A stretch of 64,000 nucleotides of DNA from an uncultured Allomuricauda sp. (GTDB lineage: Bacteria > Bacteroidota > Bacteroidia > Flavobacteriales > Flavobacteriaceae). Within the stretch, counting starts at the first letter, position 1; every line of letters begins with the position of its first letter. Below are positions 52,249 through 60,678 of this stretch, piece by piece. The DNA is taken from contig NZ_CAKZYF010000210.1 of the NCBI RefSeq assembly GCF_937884665.1, positions 1 to 64,000 of the forward strand, read 5' to 3'. Position numbers and translations under genes: made by a program. A model generated the notes under the pieces. The model saw only the letters and a program-made list of their open reading frames with translations, was not told the origin of the DNA and did no database searches.

Positions 52249-52725
52249 ATGAGTAAAGTATCATACTACACAGCAGAAGGACTTAAAAAATTACGGGAAG
52301 AACTAAACCTTCTTAAAGATGTTGAGAGACCCAAAGCTTCGCAGGCCATTGCCGAGGCTCGGGATAAAGGCGACTTATCGGAAAACGCAGAATATGACGC
52401 CGCTAAAGAAGCTCAGGGACTACTTGAAATGAAAATATCAAAGATGGAGGAAACCTTGGCCAACGCTCGATTGATTGACGAATCCCAACTGGATACTTCT
52501 AAGGTTTTGGTTTTGTCCACAGTAAAATTAAAGAATCAAACCAATGGGATGGAAATGAAATATACACTTGTGGCCGAAAGTGAGGCTGATTTAAAGGCGG
52601 GCAAGATTTCGGTAACTTCCCCAATTGGCAAAGGTCTTCTGGGAAAATCCGTAGGGGATGTTGCAGAGATAACGGTTCCCAACGGCACTTTAAAATTCGA
52701 TGTTCTGGAGATTACCCGAAACTAG
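52249..52725 (+). CDS. greA: Transcription elongation factor GreA
   Basis: This 158-residue protein has the N-terminal coiled-coil hairpin (LREELNLLKDVERPKASQAI, then the tip EARDKGDLSENAEYDAAKE) and the C-terminal FKBP-like domain (SPIGKGLLGKSVGDVAEI). The acidic tip residues Asp and Glu in DLSENAEYD enter the RNA polymerase channel and trigger RNA cleavage in stalled complexes. It is expressed from a leader with two hairpins and is followed by a HIT gene, 58 bases away. Confidence 0.97.
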   Translation: MSKVSYYTAEGLKKLREELNLLKDVERPKASQAIAEARDKGDLSENAEYDAAKEAQGLLEMKISKMEETLANARLIDESQLDTSKVLVLSTVKLKNQTNGMEMKYTLVAESEADLKAGKISVTSPIGKGLLGKSVGDVAEITVPNGTLKFDVLEITRN

Positions 52726-52783
52726 GTGTTTGAAAAGTGTATCTTTAGTTTGAGTAATTGGTAAAACCTAATATAGCCTACCC

Positions 52784-53173
52784 ATGTCCAGTATCTTTAC
52801 AAAAATTATAAATGGAGCTATTCCCTGTTATAAAATAGCAGAAGACGAACATAATTTTGCATTTTTGGACATCAATCCCAATTCAGAAGGCCACACGCTC
52901 TGCGTTCCTAAAAAAGAAGTTGACAAAATATGGGATTTGGAGGCAGAAGACTATACAAACTTGATGACATTTTCCCGAAAAGTGGCCCGGGCCATCGAAG
53001 CGGCCATCCCTTGTGAACGCGTTGCTATGTCGGTCATTGGTTTGGAAGTTCCTCATGTGCACGTGCATTTGATTCCATTGCAAAGTATGAAGAACGCCAC
53101 TTTTCAATTCAAGGTCTCGCTAGAGGCAAAGGATTTCGAAGCTATCGCTGCAAGAATCAAGCAAAGCTTTTAA
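52784..53173 (+). CDS. HIT family nucleotide hydrolase
   Basis: This 129-residue protein has the histidine triad HVHVHLIP with His91, His93 and His95; His93-95 region forms the nucleotidyl-transfer site. The opening SSIFTKIINGAIPCYKI is the Hint-type signature. It probably hydrolyses adenosine 5'-phosphoramidates or dinucleotides. It overlaps the convergent zinc-ribbon gene by four bases. The greA-HIT order is often seen in flavobacteria. Confidence 0.93.
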   Translation: MSSIFTKIINGAIPCYKIAEDEHNFAFLDINPNSEGHTLCVPKKEVDKIWDLEAEDYTNLMTFSRKVARAIEAAIPCERVAMSVIGLEVPHVHVHLIPLQSMKNATFQFKVSLEAKDFEAIAARIKQSF

Positions 53174-53520
53174 ACAAGCTCCTCTAAATAAACATAAACC
53201 AAAGCAGCAATAATTCCCAGGACCAAAATTAGAAGAATAAAAAAAAGAGTGGTAAATCGAACCGAGGGTTTGTCCGGTTTTACCAATTTGTTGTAGTAAT
53301 CAAAAACACGCTCAATATCGGTGGTCCAGTTTACTGGATAGATAACAGAATGACATTTTTTGCATTTGATTTCGTGCGTTACTTGATCGGTTGTCCTATG
53401 AAAAAACGGATTGTAGGTATGCTTTTGGTAAAAAGTAATCTTTAGCTCCTGATTGTAGCATTCCGGGCAGTTGTTGGTTATTTCTGCATCCTTGATCACA
53501 ATTTTACGTGTTCTGGCCAT
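53170..53520 (-). CDS. Zinc-ribbon protein with C-terminal membrane anchor
   Basis: This 116-residue protein has two CxxC pairs (CPEC near residue 18, CKKC near 53) that could bind one zinc, and one hydrophobic helix near the C-terminus (about 90-111). It looks like a tail-anchored cytoplasmic zinc ribbon. Function unknown. It lies eight bases downstream of the histidine kinase gene on the same strand, so the two are likely cotranscribed. Confidence 0.7.
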   Translation of the reverse strand: MARTRKIVIKDAEITNNCPECYNQELKITFYQKHTYNPFFHRTTDQVTHEIKCKKCHSVIYPVNWTTDIERVFDYYNKLVKPDKPSVRFTTLFFILLILVLGIIAALVYVYLEELV

Positions 53521-53528
53521 AATCTGGA

Positions 53529-54683
53529 TTATGCACTTGCATTTGCCTTTAGGGAAATTTGCATGATTGTTCCCTCTTTACTTGACGAAAGTACTTTAAT
53601 TTTTCCTTTGTGATATTCTTCCACAATTCTTTTTACCAAGGACAGCCCTAAACCCCATCCTCTTTTTTTGGAAGTCACCCCAGGGTTAAAAATGTTCTGG
53701 AAATCACTTTTGGGAATACCATGACCCGTATCGGTCACCAAAATATTGACATTTTGTCCTTTGCCATCGATTTCAATACGGATATTCCCTTTCCCCTTCA
53801 TGGCATCAATCCCGTTCTTTACCAAGTTCTCAATGCTCCAATTGTACAAAGGGGGATTCAATAGTACTGGAAATTCCGAGATGTTCGAACTAAAGGAAAA
53901 ATGGATAAGTTTTGAGCTTCGACGCTTTAAATATTCATACGCCTTTTCGGTTTCAGATACGATATCGTGGATTTCCAGATTCGGGGTGGAGCCTATTTTG
54001 GAGAAACGTTCTGTTATGGTCTGGAGTCTTGAAATATCCTTGGCTATTTCCTTGGTAACGTCCGGATTAATTTGCTCGGATTTCAACAATTCGTTCCAGC
54101 CCAATAAAGAAGTTAAGGGCGTACCAATTTGATGCGCCGTCTCCTTGGCCATTCCTGCCCAAAGTTTATTTTGCTCCGAAGCTTTGTTCGTTTTAAAGAA
54201 AAAGAAGATAACGGTGCCAAATAAAAAGATGATCAAAAGAAGGGCAAGCGGGTAGTACTTCAATTTATTGAGCACCTCCGAGTTCCCGTAGTACAAGGTC
54301 TCCAACAGTTCACCTTCCTGAATTATTTGTATAGGTTGGTTCTCTTTTTGGTATTGCTTGATTTTTTTCTGTACATAAACAGAATCTTGGGCTTTCTCTT
54401 CGGGAATATTATGGGTTTTGATAGTCCCCTCTTCATTGACCAATATCATGGGAGTTGAGGTATTGTTTCCCATCACCTTTAATGTGAGGTTTCCCAATTC
54501 CTGATCTACCGAGGACTGTATCAGTTCCAACTGTGCGGTAGCCCATATCTCCATTTTCAATCGCTCTTCTTCCTTGAATTTTTTAAAAAAACTATTGGTG
54601 TTCCAAAGAATGAGGCTCACGATCACAAACGCGGAGACAAGCAAAGTAATGTTGGAAGCTTTTCGTTTGGGGTTAAAGTTCAT
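53529..54683 (-). CDS. Sensor histidine kinase with two membrane helices
   Basis: This protein of about 384 residues has membrane helices near 10-30 and 140-162 around a periplasmic segment of about 110 residues, then a HisKA-like box with the phosphoacceptor in AKETAHQIGTPLTSLLGW and an HATPase (NLVKNGIDAM, DTGHGIP, GWGLGLSLVKR). There is no HAMP, PAS or receiver domain, and no response regulator is adjacent, so it is an orphan here. An ATG six codons upstream (54701) is an alternative start; the near-consensus TATCTTTA at 54705-54712 on its strand favours the shorter form. Confidence 0.88.
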   Translation of the reverse strand: MNFNPKRKASNITLLVSAFVIVSLILWNTNSFFKKFKEEERLKMEIWATAQLELIQSSVDQELGNLTLKVMGNNTSTPMILVNEEGTIKTHNIPEEKAQDSVYVQKKIKQYQKENQPIQIIQEGELLETLYYGNSEVLNKLKYYPLALLLIIFLFGTVIFFFFKTNKASEQNKLWAGMAKETAHQIGTPLTSLLGWNELLKSEQINPDVTKEIAKDISRLQTITERFSKIGSTPNLEIHDIVSETEKAYEYLKRRSSKLIHFSFSSNISEFPVLLNPPLYNWSIENLVKNGIDAMKGKGNIRIEIDGKGQNVNILVTDTGHGIPKSDFQNIFNPGVTSKKRGWGLGLSLVKRIVEEYHKGKIKVLSSSKEGTIMQISLKANASA

Positions 54684-54776
54684 TTGTGGCCTTATTGACA
54701 TTAAAGATAGCGGAAAATGTAAAAATAGTGTTGATACTTCCCCTTGGGAATTCCAATTTAATGAACGGGGTTTTTG

Positions 54777-54784
54777 TACATTTG
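54777..54784 (+). promoter_or_regulatory. -7 promoter element for the DUF3127 gene
   Basis: TACATTTG is an exact match 23 bases before the ATG, so the leader is short. It lies divergent to the histidine kinase gene. Confidence 0.65.
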
Positions 54785-54807
54785 ACGCACGTTAAAAAGC
54801 TAATGAT

Positions 54808-55185
54808 ATGGAAGTTCAGGGAAGAATCAAAATGATAGATGAAACCAAAACCTACGGCAATAATGGTTTCAGAAAGCGCGAAGTTGTGGTAACCACCGAA
54901 GAACAATATCCCCAGCATATTTTGGTGGAATTCATTCAAGATAAATGTGATTTGTTGAACAGTTATCAAGTGGGTCAACACGTAAAGGTCAGTATTAACC
55001 TCAGGGGTAGGGAATGGGTAAATCCTCAAGGTGAGACCAAATATTTCAATTCCATACAAGGCTGGCGTATTGAAAATCTGGAAGGAGTCGTGGCAGAGGA
55101 CAATATGCCCCCCGTTCCCCCAATGGAAGCTTTTGAGCCAGCAGACGACCTAAATGAGGACGATCACGATGACCTTCCGTTTTAA
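54808..55185 (+). CDS. DUF3127 OB-fold-like protein with SSB-type C-terminal tail
   Basis: This 125-residue protein is a DUF3127 member with the strand pattern of an OB-fold (MEVQGRIKMIDETKTYGNNG, KREVVVTTEEQYPQHILVEF, VKVSINLRGREW, FNSIQGWRIENLEG). Residues 95-125 form a Pro/acidic linker ending in DDHDDLPF, nearly the same as the tip of SSB (EDDDLPF). In SSB this tip recruits repair and replication proteins, so this protein may compete for or share SSB partners; that is inference. It has its own promoter and precedes the fatty-acid permease by six bases. Confidence 0.82.
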   Translation: MEVQGRIKMIDETKTYGNNGFRKREVVVTTEEQYPQHILVEFIQDKCDLLNSYQVGQHVKVSINLRGREWVNPQGETKYFNSIQGWRIENLEGVVAEDNMPPVPPMEAFEPADDLNEDDHDDLPF

Positions 55186-55191
55186 CGTATT

Positions 55192-56568
55192 TTGGGTTTC
55201 ACCAAAATCATAGAAAACTTTTTCAGAAAATTTCTGCCTTCTCCTTTTACCATAGCTGTCCTATTGACGGTTTTGGCTCTTTTCCTGGGCTTTATGTTCA
55301 CCAGCGATGGTTCAGTGGCCCATAGGATAGGAACCCTGTTATCTTACTGGGAAAATGGTATCTGGAACAATGGTCTGTTGGTATTTGCCTACCAAATGAT
55401 GTTAATTTTAGTCCTAGGTCATGTTCTGGTTTTGAGCAAGCCCATGGAAAGGGTGATCTTATGGATAACCCAATGGGGGAAAAATACCTCAACGGCAGCG
55501 GTACTGGTGGCAACTTCTACCATGATGGTCTCTTTCTTCAACTGGGGACTTGGCCTTATTTTTGGCGCAATACTAGCACGAAAAATGGGAGAATATGCCC
55601 AAGCGCATCAAATTCCCGTCAATTACCCGCTGATAGGGGCATCGGGATACGTGGGTTTGATGGTATGGCACGGTGGCATCAGTGGTTCAGCACCCCTAAA
55701 GGTAGCAGAAGCAGGACATATCCAAGAACTGATGAAAGGAGTGAAAGGAACGTATTTGAATACTCCACTACCGGATTTCATAGCTACCTCCCAGACCATT
55801 TTGAGCAGCTGGAATTTAGGATTGTTCACTTTGGTCCTGGTCACTATTGGCTTACTGGTTTATCTCCTTGGGAAAAAGACTGCGTCTTCTTCATTTTATT
55901 TAAAGACCTATTCCTTCAATACAAAGGAAAAAAATAAGGTTTCCGGTGCGGAACGCTTAGATTATTCAAAGGGATTGGCCATTTTTTTTGGATTGCTTCT
56001 TTTTGCAGCGTTTTTGGTGCAGTACATCGTCCCGCTTCGGCAGCTCAATATCACCCCGAATATGCTCAACTTTTTTATGCTGGCATCGGCTATTGTCCTA
56101 CACGGTAATTTCAAGCGTTTTTTGGAAGCGGTGCAAGCCGCGATAGGGGATACTGCCGGAATTTTGATCCAATTCCCATTGTACTTTGGCATAATGGGGA
56201 TCATTACCGGAAGTGGTATGATATATACCATATCAGATTTTTCGGTATCCATAAGCAATGCGACCACTTTACCCATTTTCACTTTTTTCAGTGCGGGATT
56301 GGTCAATATTTTTGTGCCGAGCGGGGGCGGTCAATGGGCCATTCAGGGCCCCTTGGTTCTTAAATCGGCCTTGGAGTTGGGAGTGCCTTTGCCAAAGGCG
56401 ATAATGGCCTTGGCTTATGGAGACCAGATAACGAATATGTTACAGCCTTTTTGGGCACTTCCCCTATTGGGAATCACAAAGTTAAAAGCCAAGGAAATTC
56501 TACCTTATACCCTTATTTTTATGGTAGTGGGAGGCCTTATATTCCTTCTCGGACTGCTTATTTTTTAA
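55192..56568 (+). CDS. Short-chain fatty acid transporter, AtoE family
   Basis: This 458-residue inner-membrane protein has about ten to twelve helices and the AtoE family blocks FNWGLGLIFGAILAR, GASGYVGLMVWHGG-type loop and FVPSGGGQWAIQGP. It takes up short-chain fatty acids such as acetoacetate or butyrate. The start is TTG at 55192, six bases after DUF3127, so the two share a transcript though their roles seem unrelated. aat follows 31 bases later. Confidence 0.9.
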   Translation: MGFTKIIENFFRKFLPSPFTIAVLLTVLALFLGFMFTSDGSVAHRIGTLLSYWENGIWNNGLLVFAYQMMLILVLGHVLVLSKPMERVILWITQWGKNTSTAAVLVATSTMMVSFFNWGLGLIFGAILARKMGEYAQAHQIPVNYPLIGASGYVGLMVWHGGISGSAPLKVAEAGHIQELMKGVKGTYLNTPLPDFIATSQTILSSWNLGLFTLVLVTIGLLVYLLGKKTASSSFYLKTYSFNTKEKNKVSGAERLDYSKGLAIFFGLLLFAAFLVQYIVPLRQLNITPNMLNFFMLASAIVLHGNFKRFLEAVQAAIGDTAGILIQFPLYFGIMGIITGSGMIYTISDFSVSISNATTLPIFTFFSAGLVNIFVPSGGGQWAIQGPLVLKSALELGVPLPKAIMALAYGDQITNMLQPFWALPLLGITKLKAKEILPYTLIFMVVGGLIFLLGLLIF

Positions 56569-56599
56569 GGTTTTTTCGTAATTTTACCAAAAGCTTGAA

Positions 56600-57262
56600 T
56601 TGGAAAAAGATAAAAAGTCACTTCCCCTTTTCTTTTTGGGGGACAGGTTGCGATTTCCTCCCATTACATCGGCAAATAAGGACGGTCTTTTGGCCGTTGG
56701 CGGTGACTTGTCCCCAGAGCGGTTATTGCTTGCCTACAAAAATGGAATCTTTCCCTGGTTTACGGACGATGCCCTGATTTTGTGGTGGAGTCCCGACCCA
56801 AGAATGGTATTGTACCCAGAGAAATTGAAGATATCCAAAAGTATGCGTAAAGTGCTGCGAAGCGATCAGTTTACCTTAACTACCAACACATGTTTTGAGG
56901 AGGTTTTGGACCACTGTGCCAAAATTGATCGTAAAGGACAAGAAGGCACATGGATAACTCCCAATATGAAGAAAGCGTATAGGGAGTTGTTTACCAAAGG
57001 TTTTGTGAAATCGTATGAAGTATGGGAAGGTGATCGTTTAGTAGGGGGTCTTTACGGTGTTGACATGGGACACATATTCTGTGGGGAAAGTATGTTCAGT
57101 CTGGTACCTAACGCATCTAAGGTAGCGTTCATTACAATGGTCCTGGAATTACAAAAGGCAAAGTATCAATTAATTGATTGTCAAGTTCACACGGACCATT
57201 TAGAGAGTTTGGGTGCCGAGCTTATTCCACGACAGGAATTTCTTCAGGTTTTACAGGGATAA
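56600..57262 (+). CDS. aat: Leucyl/phenylalanyl-tRNA-protein transferase
   Basis: This 220-residue protein adds Leu or Phe from tRNA to proteins with N-terminal Lys or Arg and so marks them for ClpS/ClpAP. FPPITSANKDGLLAVGGDLS, YKNGIFPWF and WWSPDPRMVL near the N-terminus and FCGESMFS in the GNAT-like core are family hallmarks. The start is TTG 56600. Its 3' end overlaps the convergent DUF2490 gene by 12 bases. clpS is not in the window. Confidence 0.94.
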   Translation: MEKDKKSLPLFFLGDRLRFPPITSANKDGLLAVGGDLSPERLLLAYKNGIFPWFTDDALILWWSPDPRMVLYPEKLKISKSMRKVLRSDQFTLTTNTCFEEVLDHCAKIDRKGQEGTWITPNMKKAYRELFTKGFVKSYEVWEGDRLVGGLYGVDMGHIFCGESMFSLVPNASKVAFITMVLELQKAKYQLIDCQVHTDHLESLGAELIPRQEFLQVLQG

Positions 57263-57934
57263 TTGCACGGAAGTCATTAAAAAAAGGATGTTCTGTAGTG
57301 AATCTGAGGTATAGTTCTCAAATCTATACTCGATTCCGGTTTGGAATTTGAACCCTTTATCTAGCTGCCAACCCAATTGCGTATTCAGCCGTATATCGTA
57401 TTGGGACGAGCTACCTTGGGCCAAACTCAAAAGTTGTTCCAGACTTCCGATGAAATAGGGCTCCCCGATATTCAATTTCTGGCCTTTCAGCGGAAAGTCC
57501 AAGGCAAAACGATATCTAAAGCGATGCGTTGTCCAAATTCTGGTAATGCGCTGTTCTGCCCGTAATCGATGCCCGTAGCGAACCGTCATAGGCCTTGCTT
57601 TAAAATTGTACTGCTGTGTAAATCTGAGTTCGTTGGGGCCATCGTCAAAAACATCCCTAAATCGATACTGAATCCCCAAAGCAATACTTTGATTGTCCTT
57701 GATGTTGAGTTTTGAAAAATGGGTCAAATCCAATTGACGGCCCCTGAGATTGAAGTCATCTTCTTCCAGGAAAAACGTGCGGTAAGACAAAGAAAAATTA
57801 TGTGCATAAGTTTGGCTTAGCTTGTAATTGATTGCAAACTGAGGCTGCCAAAAACCTGTAAAATCCTCTTGTGCCCTGGGGGATAAGGCCATAAAAAAAC
57901 CAATGATGAATGAAACCTTTTTAGTAAAGGACAT
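57251..57934 (-). CDS. DUF2490 outer-membrane protein
   Basis: This 227-residue protein has a signal peptide (residues 1-20) and amphipathic beta-strands typical of the DUF2490 family: FTGFWQPQFAINYKLSQ, LRFTQQYNFKARP and the final MTSVQLSL. It is probably a small beta-barrel of the outer membrane with unknown role. Its start overlaps the end of the upstream 200-residue protein by 14 bases, so they are translationally coupled. Confidence 0.8.
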   Translation of the reverse strand: MSFTKKVSFIIGFFMALSPRAQEDFTGFWQPQFAINYKLSQTYAHNFSLSYRTFFLEEDDFNLRGRQLDLTHFSKLNIKDNQSIALGIQYRFRDVFDDGPNELRFTQQYNFKARPMTVRYGHRLRAEQRITRIWTTHRFRYRFALDFPLKGQKLNIGEPYFIGSLEQLLSLAQGSSSQYDIRLNTQLGWQLDKGFKFQTGIEYRFENYTSDSLQNILFLMTSVQLSL

Positions 57935-58523
57935 GGTCGTATTTTGCTACGAAGGATTTTCGCAGTTTTAGAAACTGACCTTTGGCATTGAAAAGTATCT
58001 CATATTGTTGATATCCCTTTTCTTTCTTTGCTGCGAAGACCAGTTCATAATTGATATAAGGTAAAATAAGGTTTTGAAATGCCTCTTCCAAGGTCTTCGC
58101 TACATCACCATGCTGTAAAGGATATTGTTGTTGGATTTTTTTGATGGTATACTTTTGAAAGTTATCCTTAAAATAGCGGAGTATATTGGTCCAGCTTTCT
58201 TCGGGGATATCAACGGATTGAATTTTGAATTCGACATCTTCCAATACGCCTGAATTGTCGAATTCGACGCTGTAGTGCAAACGTCGTTTTTTAAACTTCA
58301 CCTCAAAGCTTTCCTTATCACCATCAATTTCCTTGTAATAACGTAGTCTTTTGGCATCATGAAGATAAGGCTGCAAATGCATGTGCGCTTGGGCGGGGAG
58401 TTCAGTTCGCCGAATCTTGAATTCCATTTCGCGTTTGTCCTGGCCTTGAATACTGTAGCATGACAGACAAAAAAGCAAAAACAAACAACTACACTTCAGT
58501 ATATCTAAAGCAGCTAACTTCAT
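57921..58523 (-). CDS. Secreted PepSY/BLIP-like protein of unknown function
   Basis: This 200-residue protein has a signal peptide (to about residue 27, cleaved near QGQD) and two alpha/beta units with the pattern of PepSY-like repeats (helix then KFKKRRLHYSVEFDNSGVLEDVEF; second unit ends in YEILFNAKGQFLKLRKS). It overlaps DUF2490 at its end and tag at its start (35 bases), so a three-gene minus-strand unit tag-this-DUF2490 is likely. Partner and role are unknown; an outer-membrane complex with DUF2490 is a guess from coupling. Confidence 0.7.
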   Translation of the reverse strand: MKLAALDILKCSCLFLLFCLSCYSIQGQDKREMEFKIRRTELPAQAHMHLQPYLHDAKRLRYYKEIDGDKESFEVKFKKRRLHYSVEFDNSGVLEDVEFKIQSVDIPEESWTNILRYFKDNFQKYTIKKIQQQYPLQHGDVAKTLEEAFQNLILPYINYELVFAAKKEKGYQQYEILFNAKGQFLKLRKSFVAKYDHVLY

Positions 58524-59052
58524 GGTCGTTTACGATGCCTACAGCTTGCATAAAGGCATACATTACGGTGCTGCCCACAAACTTAAAGCCTCTTTTTTTT
58601 AAATCTTTACTAATGGTATCAGAAAGTGGCGTTGTCGCCGGAGCTTGCTTATAGTGTTCCCAAGCATTTCGTATGGGTTTGCCATTCACGAATCCCCAGA
58701 TGTAATTGCTGAAACTTGCAAACTCCTCCTGAACGTCCATAAAACTCTTGGCGTTGCTGACCGTCGCATTTACCTTCAACTTGTTTCTGATGATTCCTGG
58801 ATTCGCCAAAAGGGCATCAATTTTATTCTGGTCATAGGTGGCGATTCTTTGATAATCAAAATTATCAAAGGCCAATCTGAAATTCTCTCGTTTTCGAAGT
58901 ACGGTGATCCAGCTCAGTCCAGCTTGAAAGGTCTCCAGAACCAGAAATTCAAAAAGAAGGGCGTCTTCCAGTACAGGAACACCCCATTCCTTGTCATGGT
59001 ATTCTTCATAAAGAGGGTCGCCCACACACCAACCACAACGATGTTTGTCCAT
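58489..59052 (-). CDS. tag: DNA-3-methyladenine glycosylase I
   Basis: This 187-residue enzyme removes 3-methyladenine from alkylated DNA. CGWCVGDPLYEEYHDKEWG near the N-terminus includes the zinc-binding Cys and His and the base-recognition Glu, QAGLSWITVLRKRENFR is the HhH-region signature, and KKRGFKFVGSTVMYAFMQA and VNDHEVSC bring the other zinc ligands. The frame is open 20 codons upstream, but ATG 59052 (MDKHRCGWC) gives the family N-terminus. It overlaps the following secreted-protein gene. Confidence 0.95.
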   Translation of the reverse strand: MDKHRCGWCVGDPLYEEYHDKEWGVPVLEDALLFEFLVLETFQAGLSWITVLRKRENFRLAFDNFDYQRIATYDQNKIDALLANPGIIRNKLKVNATVSNAKSFMDVQEEFASFSNYIWGFVNGKPIRNAWEHYKQAPATTPLSDTISKDLKKRGFKFVGSTVMYAFMQAVGIVNDHEVSCFRYTEV

Positions 59053-59150
59053 TTTCCGTTTTGGATAAAGATAGGTGAAAAACAACCTTTTTGTTGAAAA
59101 CGGCCCCGTCACTTTGTTAACCTTGTAAAAGGATTTTGATATCCGAAGTT

Positions 59151-60119
59151 CTAAGGTGTAAAACTCTGAATGGTGAAAAGATAAAGTGGCATCCCTAAAG
59201 TAATATTGAATGGAAACGTAATGGCTAAAGCCATAGGGATGTAGAGACTTGGGTTAGCCTTTGGATTGGCAATGCGCATGGCTGCGGGAACGGCAATGTA
59301 CGAAGCACTTGCGGCCAGAATGGCAAAGAGGAACCGATTGCCCACGCTTTCTGTGATGAACTGGCTGAACCACGCTACCAAACATCCATTTATCACGGGT
59401 AATCCTAGAGAGAAAAAGAGAGCAAATTTTCCTTTCTTGACAAAATCCCCCAGTTTTTTACCGCTGGTAATGCCCATATCCAATAGGAACACAGCGAGAA
59501 AGCCTTTGAATATGTCCGTGGTAAAGGGTTTAATGCCATCGGCCTGTTGTTCATTGGCCAAAAAACCAATGGCAAGACTTCCTAAAATCAGTAGAACACT
59601 CCCGTTGGTAAACGAGTGGTGCAATACTTTTCCAAAGTTTGTTGCCCCTTCTTTGTTTTTTCGGAAAAGGGCCATCAAAGAAACCCCTACAATAATGGAA
59701 GGTGCCTCCATCAAGGCCATTACGGCAACCATATGTCCACCAAAATCTATGGTTTCCATTTCCAAGAAAGAAATTGCTGTAACAAAGGTAACAGCACTGA
59801 CCGACCCGTAGGCAGCAGCAATAGCTCCAGAATTTTCAACATTGAATTTTCGCCTCAGAATAAAGTAAGCAAAGATGGGTACGGAAACCGCAAGAAATAT
59901 CCCAAAAAAAAGAGACCAGACAATCTCCATACTAAAATTACTGTGGGACAGCTCCTGCCCACCTTTAAAACCAATAGCAAAAAGTAGGTAAAGCGAGATA
60001 AATTTTGATGAATTTTCGGGAATGGTAAGATCGCTTTTTAATTGGACGGCCAAGATGCCCAAAAAGAAAAAAAGCAAAGCGGGATTGGTCAGATTATCAA
60101 CCAAAAGGTGAAAGTCCAT
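59151..60119 (-). CDS. SbtA-type sodium-dependent bicarbonate permease
   Basis: This 322-residue protein has about ten helices in two inverted halves. NPALLFFFLGILAV, AYGSVSAVTFVTAISFLE and SASYIAVPAAMRIANPKANPS are SbtA (DUF897/PF05982) features. It takes up bicarbonate with Na+. The typical partner SbtB (PII-like) is not next to it; two small ORFs precede it instead (5 and 24 bases apart). A divergent LysR-type regulator is the likely controller. Confidence 0.9.
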   Translation of the reverse strand: MDFHLLVDNLTNPALLFFFLGILAVQLKSDLTIPENSSKFISLYLLFAIGFKGGQELSHSNFSMEIVWSLFFGIFLAVSVPIFAYFILRRKFNVENSGAIAAAYGSVSAVTFVTAISFLEMETIDFGGHMVAVMALMEAPSIIVGVSLMALFRKNKEGATNFGKVLHHSFTNGSVLLILGSLAIGFLANEQQADGIKPFTTDIFKGFLAVFLLDMGITSGKKLGDFVKKGKFALFFSLGLPVINGCLVAWFSQFITESVGNRFLFAILAASASYIAVPAAMRIANPKANPSLYIPMALAITFPFNITLGMPLYLFTIQSFTP

Positions 60120-60124
60120 AAGGT

Positions 60125-60346
60125 CTATTCCTCTAAGTTAATGTTGAGAACGCCGTCTATACGAAGCCTTTTGCCTTCTAGACGAATTCGGTTTATAAAA
60201 TTTTTGGCAACTACTTTTTCTTTCTCCAAATCTTGGATGCGGTCATCAGGACATTTGGTATTGGCATTCTTGTTGTCGTTATGCCAAGGTAAGTGCCGTA
60301 GTTTGTGAAAGTTGATTTTCTGTTTTGTTTTTACAAATGATTCCAT
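60125..60346 (-). CDS. 73-residue basic protein of unknown function upstream of sbtA
   Basis: This 73-residue cytoplasmic protein is basic, rich in Lys, Asn and His (HKLRHLPWHNDNKNANTKC), and ends in a possible helix-strand part (NRIRLEGKRLRIDGVLNINLEE). It is placed 5 bases before the permease gene on the same strand. I do not recognise a family. The close spacing supports expression with the permease, but it may be non-functional. Confidence 0.5.
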   Translation of the reverse strand: MESFVKTKQKINFHKLRHLPWHNDNKNANTKCPDDRIQDLEKEKVVAKNFINRIRLEGKRLRIDGVLNINLEE

Positions 60347-60370
60347 CGTACCAGGATTATATGGTGAAAA

Positions 60371-60595
60371 TCAGTTTTGGCTTTTTATGGTGGAACCTAC
60401 TACCAAAGCGAGAACAATTCCTAAAGTCAATAAAATATGATCAAGAAAAAGACCGTCATTTTGAATGGACAGAACGACGAAAAAACAAGCCATACCCACT
60501 AGGGTAGCCTTAGCGGCTTGGCTACGGATTACCGCCCATTTAACTTGCCTGGTTTTTGTCTTCTGCCTTAGGGGCAAAGAAATTTTTTCTTCCAT
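60371..60595 (-). CDS. 74-residue two-helix membrane protein upstream of sbtA
   Basis: This 74-residue protein has a basic N-terminus (RQKTKTRQVKWAVIRSQAAK) and two hydrophobic helices (about 28-45 and 50-68) with a short loop, so a hairpin in the inner membrane is expected. It is the first gene of the minus-strand unit that ends with the bicarbonate permease, and is divergent from the LysR regulator. Function unknown; a permease accessory is possible. Confidence 0.55.
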   Translation of the reverse strand: MEEKISLPLRQKTKTRQVKWAVIRSQAAKATLVGMACFFVVLSIQNDGLFLDHILLTLGIVLALVVGSTIKSQN

Positions 60596-60659
60596 ACGTT
60601 TAAAATTTGCCGCAAAGTTGAACTTTTAAATTCATTTATTTTTATTTATATTTATTATC

Positions 60660-60676
60660 ATATTGATTAACAATAT
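60660..60676. promoter_or_regulatory. Palindromic candidate operator for the LysR regulator
   Basis: ATATTG-N5-CAATAT is a perfect inverted repeat with LysR-type T-N11-A symmetry, ending two bases before the LysR ATG in the 83-base divergent gap. Autoregulation and control of the permease unit are possible. Confidence 0.5.
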
Positions 60677-60678
60677 TT

